From Mycteria americana (Eukaryota; Chordata; Aves; Ciconiiformes; Ciconiidae): 64,000 nucleotides of DNA. The notes under the pieces were generated by a model. The model was not told the DNA's origin, searched no databases, and was given only the letters and a program-made list of their open reading frames with translations. The first letter of the stretch is position 1; each line of letters starts with the position of its first letter. Made by a program: the position numbers and the translations under genes. The stretch spans positions 84,861,062-84,925,061 of the forward strand of contig NC_134367.1 in assembly GCF_035582795.1 (NCBI RefSeq). The letters run 5' to 3'. This document shows, piece by piece, positions 26,901 through 38,600 of the stretch.

Positions 26901-29900
26901 AGCACCTGCCAAAACACCTCTCTCTCTGCTCCAGGGACGGCTTCGCCTGTGACCAACAAGCAGGCGCCGGTGTTTCACGGTGCTGCTCATCAAACCTCTC
27001 TTTCATAGCCACGCCATGATGCCTGGTCCTTGCGAACGGGAACCCGCTTATTTATTAATTTTTGCTGACAGCAAGAGAAAGGACTAGAGGGGGGAGTGCA
27101 GGGGGGAAGAGAGAAGCGTGTTTTCATTTCTGTGCTTTTGATTTCGCCTGGACAATACAGAAAAGCTGCCCCTACCCAGAGAAGACGGTGCGGCCGCTGC
27201 CGGGGCAGCGAGGGGGTGGGCAAGCGGGCCTGTGAGCCCAGCAGTGCAGCACGAGGTGCTGTGGCACCGCTCCGTGCAGGGAACACATGCACAAGTCTCA
27301 CGTCGATAATTAAAACCCAAGCCTCCTCACTCTTCTTCGCTTTCCAAGCCCTCCCCGTGTTTCCTCTATAATTCCATTTTCAGCTCTCTCGCTTCTGTCC
27401 ATTCCCAATTTACAGACATTTTCATTCCTTTGGCGGGGAGCATCCCTATGCTGAGATGATAGGTTTATAAGGCAGAGGGCTGCAGCAAACACCTCGTGAG
27501 GCCCAGCCAGCGGCCCCCAGCCCCCTTCCTCCCCTCCTCAAAGTTCACACGGTTTAGTATGCAAGCTTCCTGCCGCCTGCCCAGCCAGCTCGCTATTCAC
27601 AGGCAAACTGTGCTCCTCTGCTTGGCTCCCAAAGAAGAATAAGTTTAAAAGCCCTGAAAGTCTTGCTGCTGAGCCAGCAGGAAACTCAAACTGCTTTGAG
27701 CATGGGAACCAAGAGAACCGCTGTGGCCAGCACAACAGGTATTGTTTGGGAGGAAATCCCGGCAGCAGACACAACTGCCCACGCACACACATATATAATA
27801 TATATGTATATACTTAGTGAGGGTTTGGAAAAGGGTTGGGGAACTGTACGAGGAGGGAAGAACAGAGTAGCAGCTATATCCAGGAAAGAATGAGAGCTGC
27901 TCAGCCAAGCTAAACAGCTGTTTCACTAGCCAAATAACGGACCCGTTTGCTGCACAATGTGGGACCTCAGGGTAAAGCGAGTCTCTGGGCTTGGTCTCTT
28001 GACCTTGGTCTCTGGCCAGGTCTTTCTGTGTGCCTGGTTTTGTTTGCATCAGGAGTGAGTTTATGAGGCAAATCTCCCATTTGCCCCACTTGCCATGTTT
28101 CGATTTACATCAGGGAGCAATTTTTTTAACTGGATTCCCTTTGAGTGAAAGGACACCGGGAGATGGACTCCAGGAGCGCACCTCCTGCGCTCCAACCACT
28201 AATGAGCGTCCCGTCCCTGGGAACCAGAACGGAGGCACTCTGATGTAAATCCCCTGGCATATCAAGTCCTCAGCACCAAACAGCCACCTCTATGGATCTG
28301 CTCCCCCTGCACCACACCAACTGCTAACACAGGCATAGTCTATCTGCAAATATGGTAAATTTGAGTGCAAAAAAGAGAAGGAAGAAAGAAAAGTTTGAAT
28401 TACATAACCTCTTTTTTTTCACCAAAGGGAGAATAAAAGCTGTGGTAAAACAGCTCGCAAACCCCACATCCACAAGGAGTCATAACATTTGAGTTTGACA
28501 AGACTATGGTGATCCAGAAGTATTTGAATTATTTCTCTCACAGTCTTTCTTGATAGCGATGCTATAAAGAAATAAACCTGAGAGCAACAGGTCATCCCAC
28601 CCAACTCAGCATCCCTTGCTACCATTTCAAGGAGCAGCAGCTGTGAAAACCCCAGATAAGAGAACGTGTGACCCCAGATCTCATGACCATAGGAGATGGC
28701 TAGAAGAGCAACACACATGCCTTGGAAAGTGAGAAAGCAAGCAGAATGAAAAGGCCAAACTTCAAGTCAACATGAAGACGTGCAAGTGACAGATCGTCCT
28801 TATGGGATTGATCTTTGTTCCCCAAATACTCCAGACTGCACAGCATTATGAGCAGTACCAGCCAAACACCCAACATTTATGCATGGCCACATTTCTAAAC
28901 TGCCTTAAAGCTTTCTGCATTAGGATTTTACTCGCTACACAGAGAGGGGTCAGCTGTGAAAGTCAGATCTGGACTGAGCTCTGACATCCTCAAATGGCTC
29001 CTTTTGGGGGAGAAGAGGGGAGTCGAGCTGGGGTTGTGTCCTGGCCCCACTCCAGTTGTAAGACCAGATGGAGGAGCATCTGTGCAACTGAGGTCATTCC
29101 TTTCATTTGATTAGACAATTTTGGGGTAGGAAACCTCAATGCACAGGCTTGTTTTGGATAAACACCAAAAAGCATTTTGGGAACCTGGCCGAAACAAGCT
29201 GATTCTCCAGAGTCTGTAACACCAGTGGAAAATGTGGGTAAGAGCTTACCTCTGCTATTAGTAGCTTTCCCATAATAGGTTTTTCCTGTGCTACATGGGA
29301 GCTCCAGGGTACTCAGGACTTCTGCAGTGCTCTTACCTCTGAAAGTCCACTGCAGGTCAGGAGCCTGATGAGGGAGGGAGGATCTCAACTCTCAATTCCT
29401 CAGCTCCCAAAAGAAAAGCCCTCCGAAAATGAATGTATCTTAACACTGTGCTAACTGCCTTAATGACCCCGGCATGTGGGCGCTGAGCAGCGATGAAGGC
29501 CTGGTGAGCTGTCAAGAGCTGAGCAGCAGGAGAGGCAGCTGGTTTGCGCACAGATAACCTGGGATGTTCAGAGCAGCCACGTGGAATCAAGAATGGAAAA
29601 CGTGACCAGTCCTTCATGGCAGAAAGGACAGAGTCACGTGCAGGAGATTTTAGTCGGGAGTGCGAAGCTCACAGCTTCCCACCAGCACTCCTCCCGGCTA
29701 CAGCCGCCTGGAAGAAAGCAAACCATTGCCCCAGGGAGCAGCAGCCCCTCGGCCCCCCGCAGCTGCCCGGCTTCCAGCCTGCAGGGTGGTGACATGAAGC
29801 AGAGGCACTCGCTCCTCTCCTCTCCCATCCCCACTCAAAGAGCACTTTGAGGAAAGGGAATCAAATTGCAGCATCGCACTCCTGCGCAGCAGATGGGCTG

Positions 29901-30159
29901 CATCGTGGACCGCTCCTGCCCCGGGTAGCGTTGCATGCACACTGCACTGCAGGCACAGCTGCGTGGCTTCCCCTTGCACATGTGTAAGTGCAGTGCTGGT
30001 CACGGGGAGCAAACGAGCAGCCCAGAGCCTCCCAGGTCTCCGCAGGATGAGCAGAGAACAGCCTGTGCCACCGCAAGGTTGCTGTGTCATCCATGTCCTC
30101 TCACGCAAAGCATAGGGACTGAGGGAGCAGGACCTGTGCTGGGGCTGGAAAGAAGACCC
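14944..30159. other. Long intergenic stretch, no gene recognised
   Basis: About 15 kb with no coding exon I can defend. 15.0-16.0 kb and 25-27.3 kb are fairly GC-rich. 17.9-18.4, 19.6-19.8 and 21.7-22.1 kb are AT-rich. Simple features are a CA/TA run at 27781-27813 and two T-runs near 25450 and 25485. A perfect POU octamer (ATTTGCAT) lies at 21915-21922. Open frames such as 21282-21659 lack an ATG or any family resemblance. No repeat family is recognised by eye. Confidence 0.5.
27781..27813. repeat. Compound CA/TA microsatellite
   Basis: A short CACACA run passes into an alternating TATATA/TGTATA run. It is alternating purine-pyrimidine throughout, AT-rich and easily melted. Ordinary simple repeat. 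Confidence 0.75.
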
Positions 30160-30792
30160 ACAGAATCACAGAATCGTGTAGGTTGGAAAAGACCTTTAAG
30201 ATCATCGAGTCCAACTGTAAACCTAACACTACCAAGACCACCACTACACCATGTCCCTAAGCACCTCATCCAAACGTCTTTTAAATACCTCCAGGGATGG
30301 CGACTCAACCACTTCCCTGGGCAGCCTCTTCCAATGCTTGACAACCCTTTCAGTGAAGTAAAATTTCCTAAGATCCAGTCTAAACCTCCCCTGGTGCAAC
30401 TTGAGGCCATTTCCTCTTGTCCTATCACTTGTTACCTGGGAGAAGAGACCGACCCCCACCTCTCTACACCCTCCTTTCAGGTAGTTGTAGAGAGCGATAA
30501 AGTCTCCCCTCAGCCTCCTTTTCTCCAGGCTAAACAACCCCAGTTCCCTCAGCCGCTCCTCATCAGACTTGTGCTCCAGACCCTTCACCAGCTTCGTTGC
30601 CCTTCTCTGGACACGCTCCAGCCCCTCAATGTCTCTCTTGTAGTGGGGGGCCCAAAACTGAACACAGTATTCGAGGTGCGGCCTCACCAGTGCCGAGTAC
30701 AGAGGCACGATCACTTCCCTAGTCCTGCTGGCCACGCTATTTTTGATACAAGCCAGGATGCCATTGGCTTTCTTGGCCACCTGGGCACACTG
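30160..30792 (-). mobile_element. CR1 LINE, 5'-truncated, with open ORF2 C-terminus
   Basis: Read on the minus strand, this is the last 630 bases or so of an avian CR1. The 178-codon frame at 30244-30780 is uninterrupted and ends at TAG. It contains the family's characteristic C-terminal segments: [11 protein letters not shown] at the start, [18 protein letters not shown], then [35 protein letters not shown] and the terminal [11 protein letters not shown]. This is the region after the reverse-transcriptase core, so the copy cannot mobilise itself. The 3' end carries the usual octamer repeats (ACAGAATC on the plus strand, 30160-30175). The absence of stops suggests a fairly recent insertion compared with the other CR1 pieces here. 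The 5' break is near 30792, where the match to CR1 stops. The 299-codon plus-strand frame across it is only its antisense shadow. Confidence 0.95.
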
Positions 30793-32183
30793 AACCCACC
30801 TCCCCAGGGCTCAGGAGCAGAGGGAAAGGGGTGAAGCTCCCTCAGCAGCAGGCTGCGCGGGCGCTCACACGCAGCCTTGGCACTGCGCCTCCGTGTTGAC
30901 CAGGAAAATTGGCCGCTGTTGCACAGAGCCCCATTCAGACTCCCAGGCCCATTCAGCGCATTGCTGGTGGGTGGACTGCCAGCGAGGCGGACACCCGTTA
31001 ACAGGCACCGTGAGCATTGCACAGCCAGTCCCTCGCATTCACTGCCCGCCAGGTGGGATATCCGTCAGCGGCTTCAGGGAGAAAGGCCCTGCGTGTTTGC
31101 CGGTGTTTGTTATTGGCAGCCCAAAGAGGAGAACAAAACTGTGAAGCAAGACAATACTTCTAATTTGAAGGGGAACATTTCTTCCTCCATTAATTATTTC
31201 CCATGCTATTCCTGGCAGTGACCTTCACTGGGAAGGAAAAAAAAATCAGATTTGTTTTTATATCTTTTATCTGACTTCCTATACTAAAGCCTCTGGCTAG
31301 AATGAGTCACATTTATATCAGCCACCGCATTATATTATGCTGTATCAGTGCTGCTACCTGTCTTGTCTTCCTCACCATTAGGGTTTGTTAGCATTAAATC
31401 AGGGAATTTGCAGCTATATTTAAAGATTACCTGCCTCAGTGGCGGTGCCCATAATACCTTTGTTTCATCGTTGGAAGTAATAGCGTGAGGATTACATTTG
31501 AGACTGCTGCCAATCTACCCCGGATTGAAGGGAAATTATGCTGGTTCTGTGCAGAGAAGTGTTTGCCTCTTGCAGAGCAGGCATCTCTTCTCCGACTGCT
31601 TACACTGAAATCCCTGATGTGCACTGCTGGCTTTTTACGTACCCACTCAACCCTTTAGAGATTCCTAGCGTTATTCCTGCTCCCTCTGTGCAACAGAGCT
31701 GCATGCTGAAATCACGGCCTCCGAGAGGCAGAGCGTTACTTCCCTGGGTGGGGGGATGACCCTCATGGTTCCTCGTCAGCCATCAGCCCAGCTTCCCCCG
31801 CCCGACAATTTAAAGGGTTGAGAAGAAACTCCACCAGGGAAGTCTCGGAGACTCGCGCCCCTCCGAGAGGACTTCCCACAGAAGGCAGCGGGCTGGTCCT
31901 TGGTCTCTCATATCATTCACGCTTGCTTTCTTCCTCTGCTTTATAAACACAGTGCTCGCAAAGCATCATCTTTCGCATGAAAGGGGCACTTGCAAGCAGG
32001 TTAGCTTCCAGACATTTCATTTTTTTAAAAAATGTGCGTTTGGATTGTGGCAATGGCCTAAGTCTCCTGCCAGAACTGAAGCTGTACTGTCCCAGGAGCC
32101 GTGTGAGTGCCCAGGAAGAGCCCTAGCCCTCAGCTGCTTCCAGCCTAAAAGTGAAGCAGTCAAAAGGTTAAAAGAAAAATGCT

Positions 32184-32219
32184 GTATTAGAGGTTATAAC
32201 GTATATTAGAGGTTATAAC
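32184..32219. repeat. Two-copy 16-bp tandem duplication
   Basis: TATTAGAGGTTATAAC occurs at 32185-32200 and again, identical, at 32204-32219, with GTA between. The perfect identity of the copies implies a recent or conserved local duplication. Confidence 0.9.
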
Positions 32220-32826
32220 ATAATAACATACCTGAAAGAGTTTGATCTTCATCCTACAAGGAATGGATCCCATCCCATCCTAGAATCCCGAGGAATCCTA
32301 GTAAAAATGTAGGTGTCCCACAGAGGCTGAACATTTTTGTCTCCCACACAAACGCTGTTGTTACGTGTCCTCCATTGCTGAGAGGCCCCTGAGCTGCAGT
32401 ATGAGGATGGAACAAACTCTCGCTGCTGGCCATGCAGAGGACCCGTTCCACCTCTGAGCCACAGCTCATGGCATGCCACCTGGGCCGGTGCAGAACACAC
32501 AAACCTTTTTTTTTAAGCAAAACAGCATCAGGTACCTCGGTGTGAAGGCAACTAATTTAAGGCAAATTGCAACAAGTGTGACAAACAGCAGGAGGTAAGG
32601 AAGACTTAAGGATACTTCATAAAAGTATGTTTATTTTGCTGACATCCCCAGAAGAGGTCATAGTCTGGAAAGGGCAAAATGTTTTCAACAGCCATTGTTC
32701 TTTCCAGTGCAGGTCTACTTGATTTTCCATGACATGAGAACTAATCACTGGGCTTGAGGTTGTATCACAGGATTTTAGTTTTAAAAAAAGCCCGAGCGCG
32801 CCACTTCCAATATGTATATTCAGGTC

Positions 32827-32851
32827 TATAAATAAATAAATTAATTAATAA
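32827..32851. repeat. (AAAT)n / (AATT)n simple repeat
   Basis: AT-only tract made of AAAT then TTAA tetranucleotide units. Ordinary microsatellite-like sequence. Confidence 0.8.
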
Positions 32852-33531
32852 GACATATAAAGCTAAATAAGATTTTTCTTTAAATTTGCTGCTGCTTTCA
32901 TTACACCATCAGAAATAGGCATGGAATATTTTCAGTGGCTTATTCTCATCCTGAAATCATAGGTATGCATTAACATCCATTGCAAAACCATCTCTTGATG
33001 TTTGTAAGCTTTGTTGATAGAGGAAAGGAGGCACACAGGCCCTTCCAAGCAAGCTCTTATTCACAGGTACAAGCCCTTTTTAGTGATGAATGAATCCTTT
33101 CAGAAATGCTAATATCAGCACTTATACAAGGTGGCCAATGTAAACAGTAACTTCTAGTTCATTATTCTTTTTGGATCCTTTGCCAACTTACAGATCTTCA
33201 GAGTTCGTGTTGAAATAGGCAGCGTTTTGTTGGAAAAGAACAAAAATGCATTTCTGAACCAAAATCTACTGATGGGAATATGACATAACAACCGCAAGAA
33301 AGGGCTTCCCCGTGAACCCGACCAGTGTGACAGAGGAGGAGAGACAGTAAGAAGATGGGGATTTTGATACTTGGATCATATCTTACTGCTTGCATTCCCC
33401 TAGGAGATTTAGTACTACCTCTGAAGACAGCAGCCAAAAATATGCTTTGATGTATCTTTCATCTAAAGCTATCTATATTGATAAATTATGTTTGTGCAGT
33501 TGAAGCACTGAACCAGAGATAGGGCTTTTGT

Positions 33532-33600
33532 TCCCCCTTCTACTACAGGCTCTTGGTGTGTCCTTGGAGAAGCAACGGGAGTTCATGTGCCTCACCTGGG
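33532..33600 (+). mobile_element. Degraded MIR-like CORE-SINE fragment
   Basis: The order of short blocks follows the MIR core: CTACTACAGGCTCTTGGTGTG, then TCCTTGGAGAAGCAAC, then TGTGCCTCA. These correspond to the family's pattern of TGTGTGACCTTGGGCAAGTCAC followed by TGTGCCTCAG. Divergence is high, so this could be chance. MIR elements predate the bird-mammal split, and old copies do persist in birds. Confidence 0.35.
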
Positions 33601-34411
33601 CCTCTCTCAGCCAAGCAGAGGAGAGACCACTTTCCCACACAGCCGGCGTAGAAGAAAGCTCTGTGCATCATGAGACGGACAGGTCCCACCATACTGAGTC
33701 CTCCTGAAACCAATGAAAACAAATTTACACTGGTCAGATTCAAGCTGCCCTAAAATTAATCATATGATTCATTAGGAAACAAATTCTTCAGTTCAGAAAT
33801 TACCAGCAACAATCTTCTCTTCTGGGTTTCCTGCTCCCACAGATGAGCCAAATAAAGGACCATTTGAAAGGTCGTGATTCATTTCTGTGCAAAGCAACCA
33901 GCTTTGCTTTGATTGCAGGGGATTGTGACTTAAATTAGGCCAGCTGACTTTGTCCTGAAGAGGACTACAGTTTCTCACATGATCCTTAGCATAGCCCCAC
34001 CATGGATGGTGACCTCTCTGGCTAAAGCCACAGGACATTCAACTCTGCCCTAGGACATTTGGCCCCATAAAGAGAAAATAGACTGGATGGAAATGGAGTT
34101 GTCAGAAAAAACTGTTGAGGACAGCAATAGGATTCCAGAAAAAAAGCACTTCCTCAGATCACAGGGGACGATCATCTCTCATTACTTGCACTCTTTTCCC
34201 CCAGGTAACTGAGCACTGCTGGATTAAGCTGGGGGAGATGGGGGGATGGAGGAGCAAGAAGCAATCTTTTTTGGTAAGGGAACATGTACAGTAAATAACA
34301 GCTGCAAAGGCTCCCTCATGTATTGAAGACATTATAATTCAGGGCTTTTCTTCCCAAAATCAGGCTTTAATGGGAAGCAAGTTTCACCTTTTCTAAAGGA
34401 GTATGCTACAA
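33601..34411. other. Intergenic DNA, nothing recognised
   Basis: AT-leaning non-coding sequence with no repeat family, exon or RNA gene that I can support. Confidence 0.5.
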
Positions 34412-34496
34412 TAAGCTTGTTAAGCTTGGAAAGTGCTTTGGGAGCCCCTGGGATGAAAGGCGCTCTAGGAATGAAAGCTGATATTTACGATTATTG
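34412..34496 (+). mobile_element. Ancient L3/CR1-clade 3' tail
   Basis: The blocks GGAAAGTGCTTTGGGAGCCC, TGGGATGAAAGGCGCTCTAG and a final TTTACGATTATT follow the well-known 3' end of old L3-type CR1-clade LINEs (AAAGCGCTTTGAGATCC, then GATGAAAGGCGCTATA, then ATTATTATT). The orientation is plus. Only the tail is left and no coding part is seen. A related ancient family with the same tail is possible. Confidence 0.55.
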
Positions 34497-35597
34497 CTTG
34501 AAAGGAACAGAGAGGAACACTAATGTAAAATATGAATGGCTGCTGGTGCTAAAAAATGTATCGTTGACTTGGTGCCAAAGAAGATAGTCCCAGCTCTCAA
34601 ACCTGGATGACAAGGATTTAGGAGGTGCAAGAAGTGGAAGAGGCTCCTGCAAATAACGGCAAAAGCCAACATGATATGCAGGGCAAATAGGTGCCTTGTG
34701 GGTTTTTCTTTTCTTCCTCCTCAAGTGCAGTGATCTCTCTCACCCCAGCTCTGCCAGCCAAAACAGATGCCCATTAACCACAGTACTGGTTTGTACACCT
34801 CTTAAAGGAGGACCTTACAGATCCCTTAGGGCAGGAGGGCAGAAAAATATCCTTGGCAAGTGGTCAAATGTTATGGATTTGCCTGAGTAGATTCATATCT
34901 TATCTCACTCAAAGGACTAAGAAGCAGAAGCACTCCAGGCTAATGTAAATTAAACTTCTCTATTTTAGAAAGCTATGAGAGAAGAGAATCGGGCTAACAG
35001 GTTCTGCTCCTGCAAACACCTACCTCCATACTCTCAGCTTGCATAAATCTCTTCTGTTGATTTTACACTGGGCATCTGGCCCCTTAATGTGGCACTCTAC
35101 AGCTCCTAGAGAGGACGTTTTTCCATCCAGACCTGGTATTGAGACGTCTTCACCTTAGTCTCCCAGTCTTCCACTTTTCCCTGAGAAGAGCTAAAAGAAA
35201 ACCCTTTGAGAGAAAGAATTCTGCTTCACTTCTTCGAAAACAAGCTCAAAAGTGACTCTAGTGCATAAGAAACCTTCACAGCAAAAATCCATAGGATCTC
35301 AAGAAGTTATTATTTGTCTTTTAAAAAATACCAGAGAACACAGCATGCACCAGAGGCTGAACACTAATACCATACACATTTAAATTAGATATAAGGTGCA
35401 ATTATTTTTTTTAACGAGCAAGCGTGATTAACCACTGCAATGAATTAACAAAAAGGGCTGCATTCTCCAATTCTCAGGCTCCAAATGGAGATGGGATACC
35501 TTTCAGAGGCATGCGTCAAGCAGACGTAGGTTAGTGGGCTAGAAGAATTGGAATGGCTCTAGGGACAAGGAGTTCACCAGTTAACGCCCCATCCAGG
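34497..35597. other. Intergenic DNA, nothing recognised
   Basis: AT-rich non-coding sequence between two ancient repeat remnants. No exon or regulatory signature stands out. Confidence 0.5.
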
Positions 35598-35680
35598 CTA
35601 GCAGGCCTCTGTGTCACTTGGGGCAAGCCTTGCAACCTCTCTGCAAGCCAGTCTCCCGCTTTCTAACGTGGCTACACCAG
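35598..35680 (+). mobile_element. MIR / CORE-SINE fragment
   Basis: The sequence CTGTGTCACTTGGGGCAAGC, followed by TTGCAACCTCTCTGCAAGCC and AGTCTCCCGCTTTCTAA, tracks the MIR core block by block (CTGTGTGACCTTGGGCAAGT, CACTTAACCTCTCTGAGCCT, CAGTTTCCTCATCTGTAA). It is on the plus strand. This is the clearest MIR-like match in the window. The tRNA-derived head and the LINE-like tail are not evident. Confidence 0.6.
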
Positions 35681-38600
35681 GCATCAGCCAAGAGAGCGCT
35701 GTGACCGTGCTCTCTGGGTCGCTGAATGCCGAGCAGTGCCCTGGCCTCGCCTCCGACTCTGCAGAAGTACCATTTCACCAAATCAACGCTAACAGGACGG
35801 GTCTGTACGAACGGCCCCTCCCCGGTGCGCAGCCGCTGCCCTGGCACGTTGTAAGGGGCGAAGGTCCCCTGGCAGCGTGTGCTGCTGGTGGTACCCCAGC
35901 TGGGGCTGGGGTGCGGAGCACGCTCCTGCAAGCTCCTCTCCATCAGCGCCGCTTCCTCTTCCTCACACGGTCTAATGCTGATGGATCTGTATCAGAAATA
36001 ACAGAAAGTCCTTGGCCTTTTTTTCCCTTTCTTTCTTTTTTCCTTCCCTTCAGCTATTTAGGCCAACTCTGGCTAATCACGCTTTCTAACTTATACTCAG
36101 TCACTGCCATGGCAACCATTTCAACATGCAGTTCATAGACTACCTCTGAGATGTACAGCCCCTTTGAGAAACACATATACCTTGATGCTTCAGGAGAGGC
36201 ATTAAGAGAGGAGAGCTATCATCTGCTACGCTGACACATTTTTCTACAGTCTTACCTCTGGCAGCATGAATCTCTTCTTTTAGCTCTGAATAGCTCATCA
36301 CTTGTTGTGTCCCCTTTCCCTCCCCCCAAAATAGGTTCTTTAAAAACTGACACAGATTTATGGAGATGAAAAAGAAAAGGTGTAGGAAGGGAAATGCATT
36401 TGGAAATTCCACTCTCTGGCATCTAAATTCACCCTTGTAAGAATGCTGCACAGCCTATCCTGTTACTGCTTCGAAGGAAATCCTGTTTTGCTCTGTTGTG
36501 TCACTGTGGAAAAGGAGAAAGCTTTGGGGGCTCGCTTTTTGGTTTTCTCAAACCCCAGGAGGGAGATAGCAGCTCAGGAGTGGGGTGGGTGCTGCTCCTT
36601 CCTCCTTTGCAAAATGGCTCCTGTTCAGAAGTGCAACTGCCCCGCAACATGCAAAACCAGGTCTGCATTTGCCCAAGCGTAGAGAGTAAGATTTGAACAG
36701 CGCTGAAAAAAGCTCTATCTGGAACATACAGATGCATTTCTCCAACAGTCACCTCTGAAGATCTTGCTCAAGATCTACTGTAACTAGGTTTGCTTTTGAC
36801 GAGTCGTGACGCTTGCCCCTGACACCCGGCCGGCATAGGAAGGTGCTGCAGTGAGGTGCTACACAGGTGTCTGCCATGCTGGTTACGAATGGATCATTTA
36901 TTCTGCTCACACTTAACACACTCTTCTCCCAGGCGCAGTCAGAGGGGAGGCTCTGACTGCCAGCACCACAGTATAAAAAAATCCTTTTTTGTTTATGTAA
37001 TTGCAGCTGCTCTGTGGAAGAACCTGATTCCACGTCTTGAATATTTTCTTTTATATGTTTATGTGTGTAGGTTTCAAGTATGTATATAGCACATGTAGTG
37101 TTGTGCTGATCCTTACCAGGTGTAATTACACTACCTGTTCCTTTCTTCCCATCTTTTTCTGTTTTATCACTGTCCATAGTCAGCTGGCCAGTAGCCACAA
37201 ACAAGACCTGCCCCCACCACTACCACCTACTTGCCATCAATCAGATAAATGCTTCTGCTACTGACCAAGGGAGAGGAGAAATCCAGATGCACCCACAAGC
37301 AAGCAAATGTTGGCACACCCAAAATAACCCGGGTGAAACATTTGATTTCAGTTTAAATGTACCACTCAGCCCTCTGACGCTAGCCGTAGGAGAGCACCCT
37401 CAAACACAGTTCTTTGCACCAAAATTTTCTCTAGGAACAAAATCTGAGAGACAAGAGGCAGGAGTCCCTAAGGCAAGCAGATAAATCTGAGCCAGCAGGT
37501 AAATAATATATTACAGTCACCTTTGCCCTGTTATTTTAATGCACACACATGCAGACACACACACTGTTTCATAAGCCCTGCATATGCACTTCTCAATCAA
37601 GTATCATTTATATACACTATCTTCCACTGAAATCAAACCTCTGAGACTGCTGAAGTTAGGAAACACGTCATGTGCTCCAAAAGAAACATCATGTATAGTC
37701 TATCAAATCTCTGGGACTTCTTGACTGTGTATAGACTGCTTGGGGGGACCCAGATCCTCAGCTGTCCTTTCTAATCTGCAACCTAAAGTCAAGATGAAGG
37801 CTGGCAGGAGGAGAATATAGGACACAACTGACTGCTTTTAGCCCACATATTTTAATGCTAATGCACTTCTGCAACTGTATAATAAGCATGGACAAAATTA
37901 CGATAGGTCTGTGAACTGGAAATACCATCTTTATGGCATACATATACCATAGGCCCAACTCTTCACTGAATCAAATTTCTATAAATCACTGCAGTGAATT
38001 TGGACTTTCACCTGTACCACACCCCGCTTTCCCAATGTATCCAATTCTGGCCGTCTCACTACTCTGTAGGTAAGGACGTACTCTTACCCCCATGTGAGAG
38101 AGGGCACGAAGGGACAAAGGCTAGAAATTAAGGTGGAAAGGTCTTCTCTTTCTTATATCACGCATTAGATAATTTGCCTGACACCAGCCAGACTGGCATC
38201 TAGAGCAGAAAATCAAGCCAGTGAATCAGGGCACGAGTGGGGGAGCTCAACCATCCATCCCTCCAGCTCTTAGTGTGGTCCCGGGTACGGTTTCGGCCCA
38301 GGCCAACCAGCACCCTCCCAAACTGTTCCCAAGCACAGTCCAGGAGTTAGCATGGGCCAGGACTGTTCCCAACAGGTAGCCTGTATGTGGGCACATGGTT
38401 TTGGAGGGCAAGAGGGTTTATCTGTCACACCATGGCCAGACAGTGTTAGCCACAAAGCAGAGTGCAGCTCCTGCCCCTGCCAGGTTTATTAGCACAGACA
38501 TAGCCACATGCCACCTAGGCTTGTGCCTCAGGCTTTGGCCAGTGACCCAATGTACCTGCCTCTGTTTTGATCAGGACACATCTCTGAGCCAGCCATGCAA

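Larger units (their letters stand above)
30793..33531. other. Intergenic DNA, no gene recognised
   Basis: A GC-rich start gives way near 31.2 kb to AT-rich DNA. It holds a short direct repeat at 32184-32219 and an A/T tetranucleotide run at 32827-32851, both listed separately. No exon is recognised. Confidence 0.55.

Noticed and set aside
29935..30834. 299-codon plus-strand frame, the longest in the window
   Set aside because: Most of it is the antisense of the CR1 ORF2 fragment.
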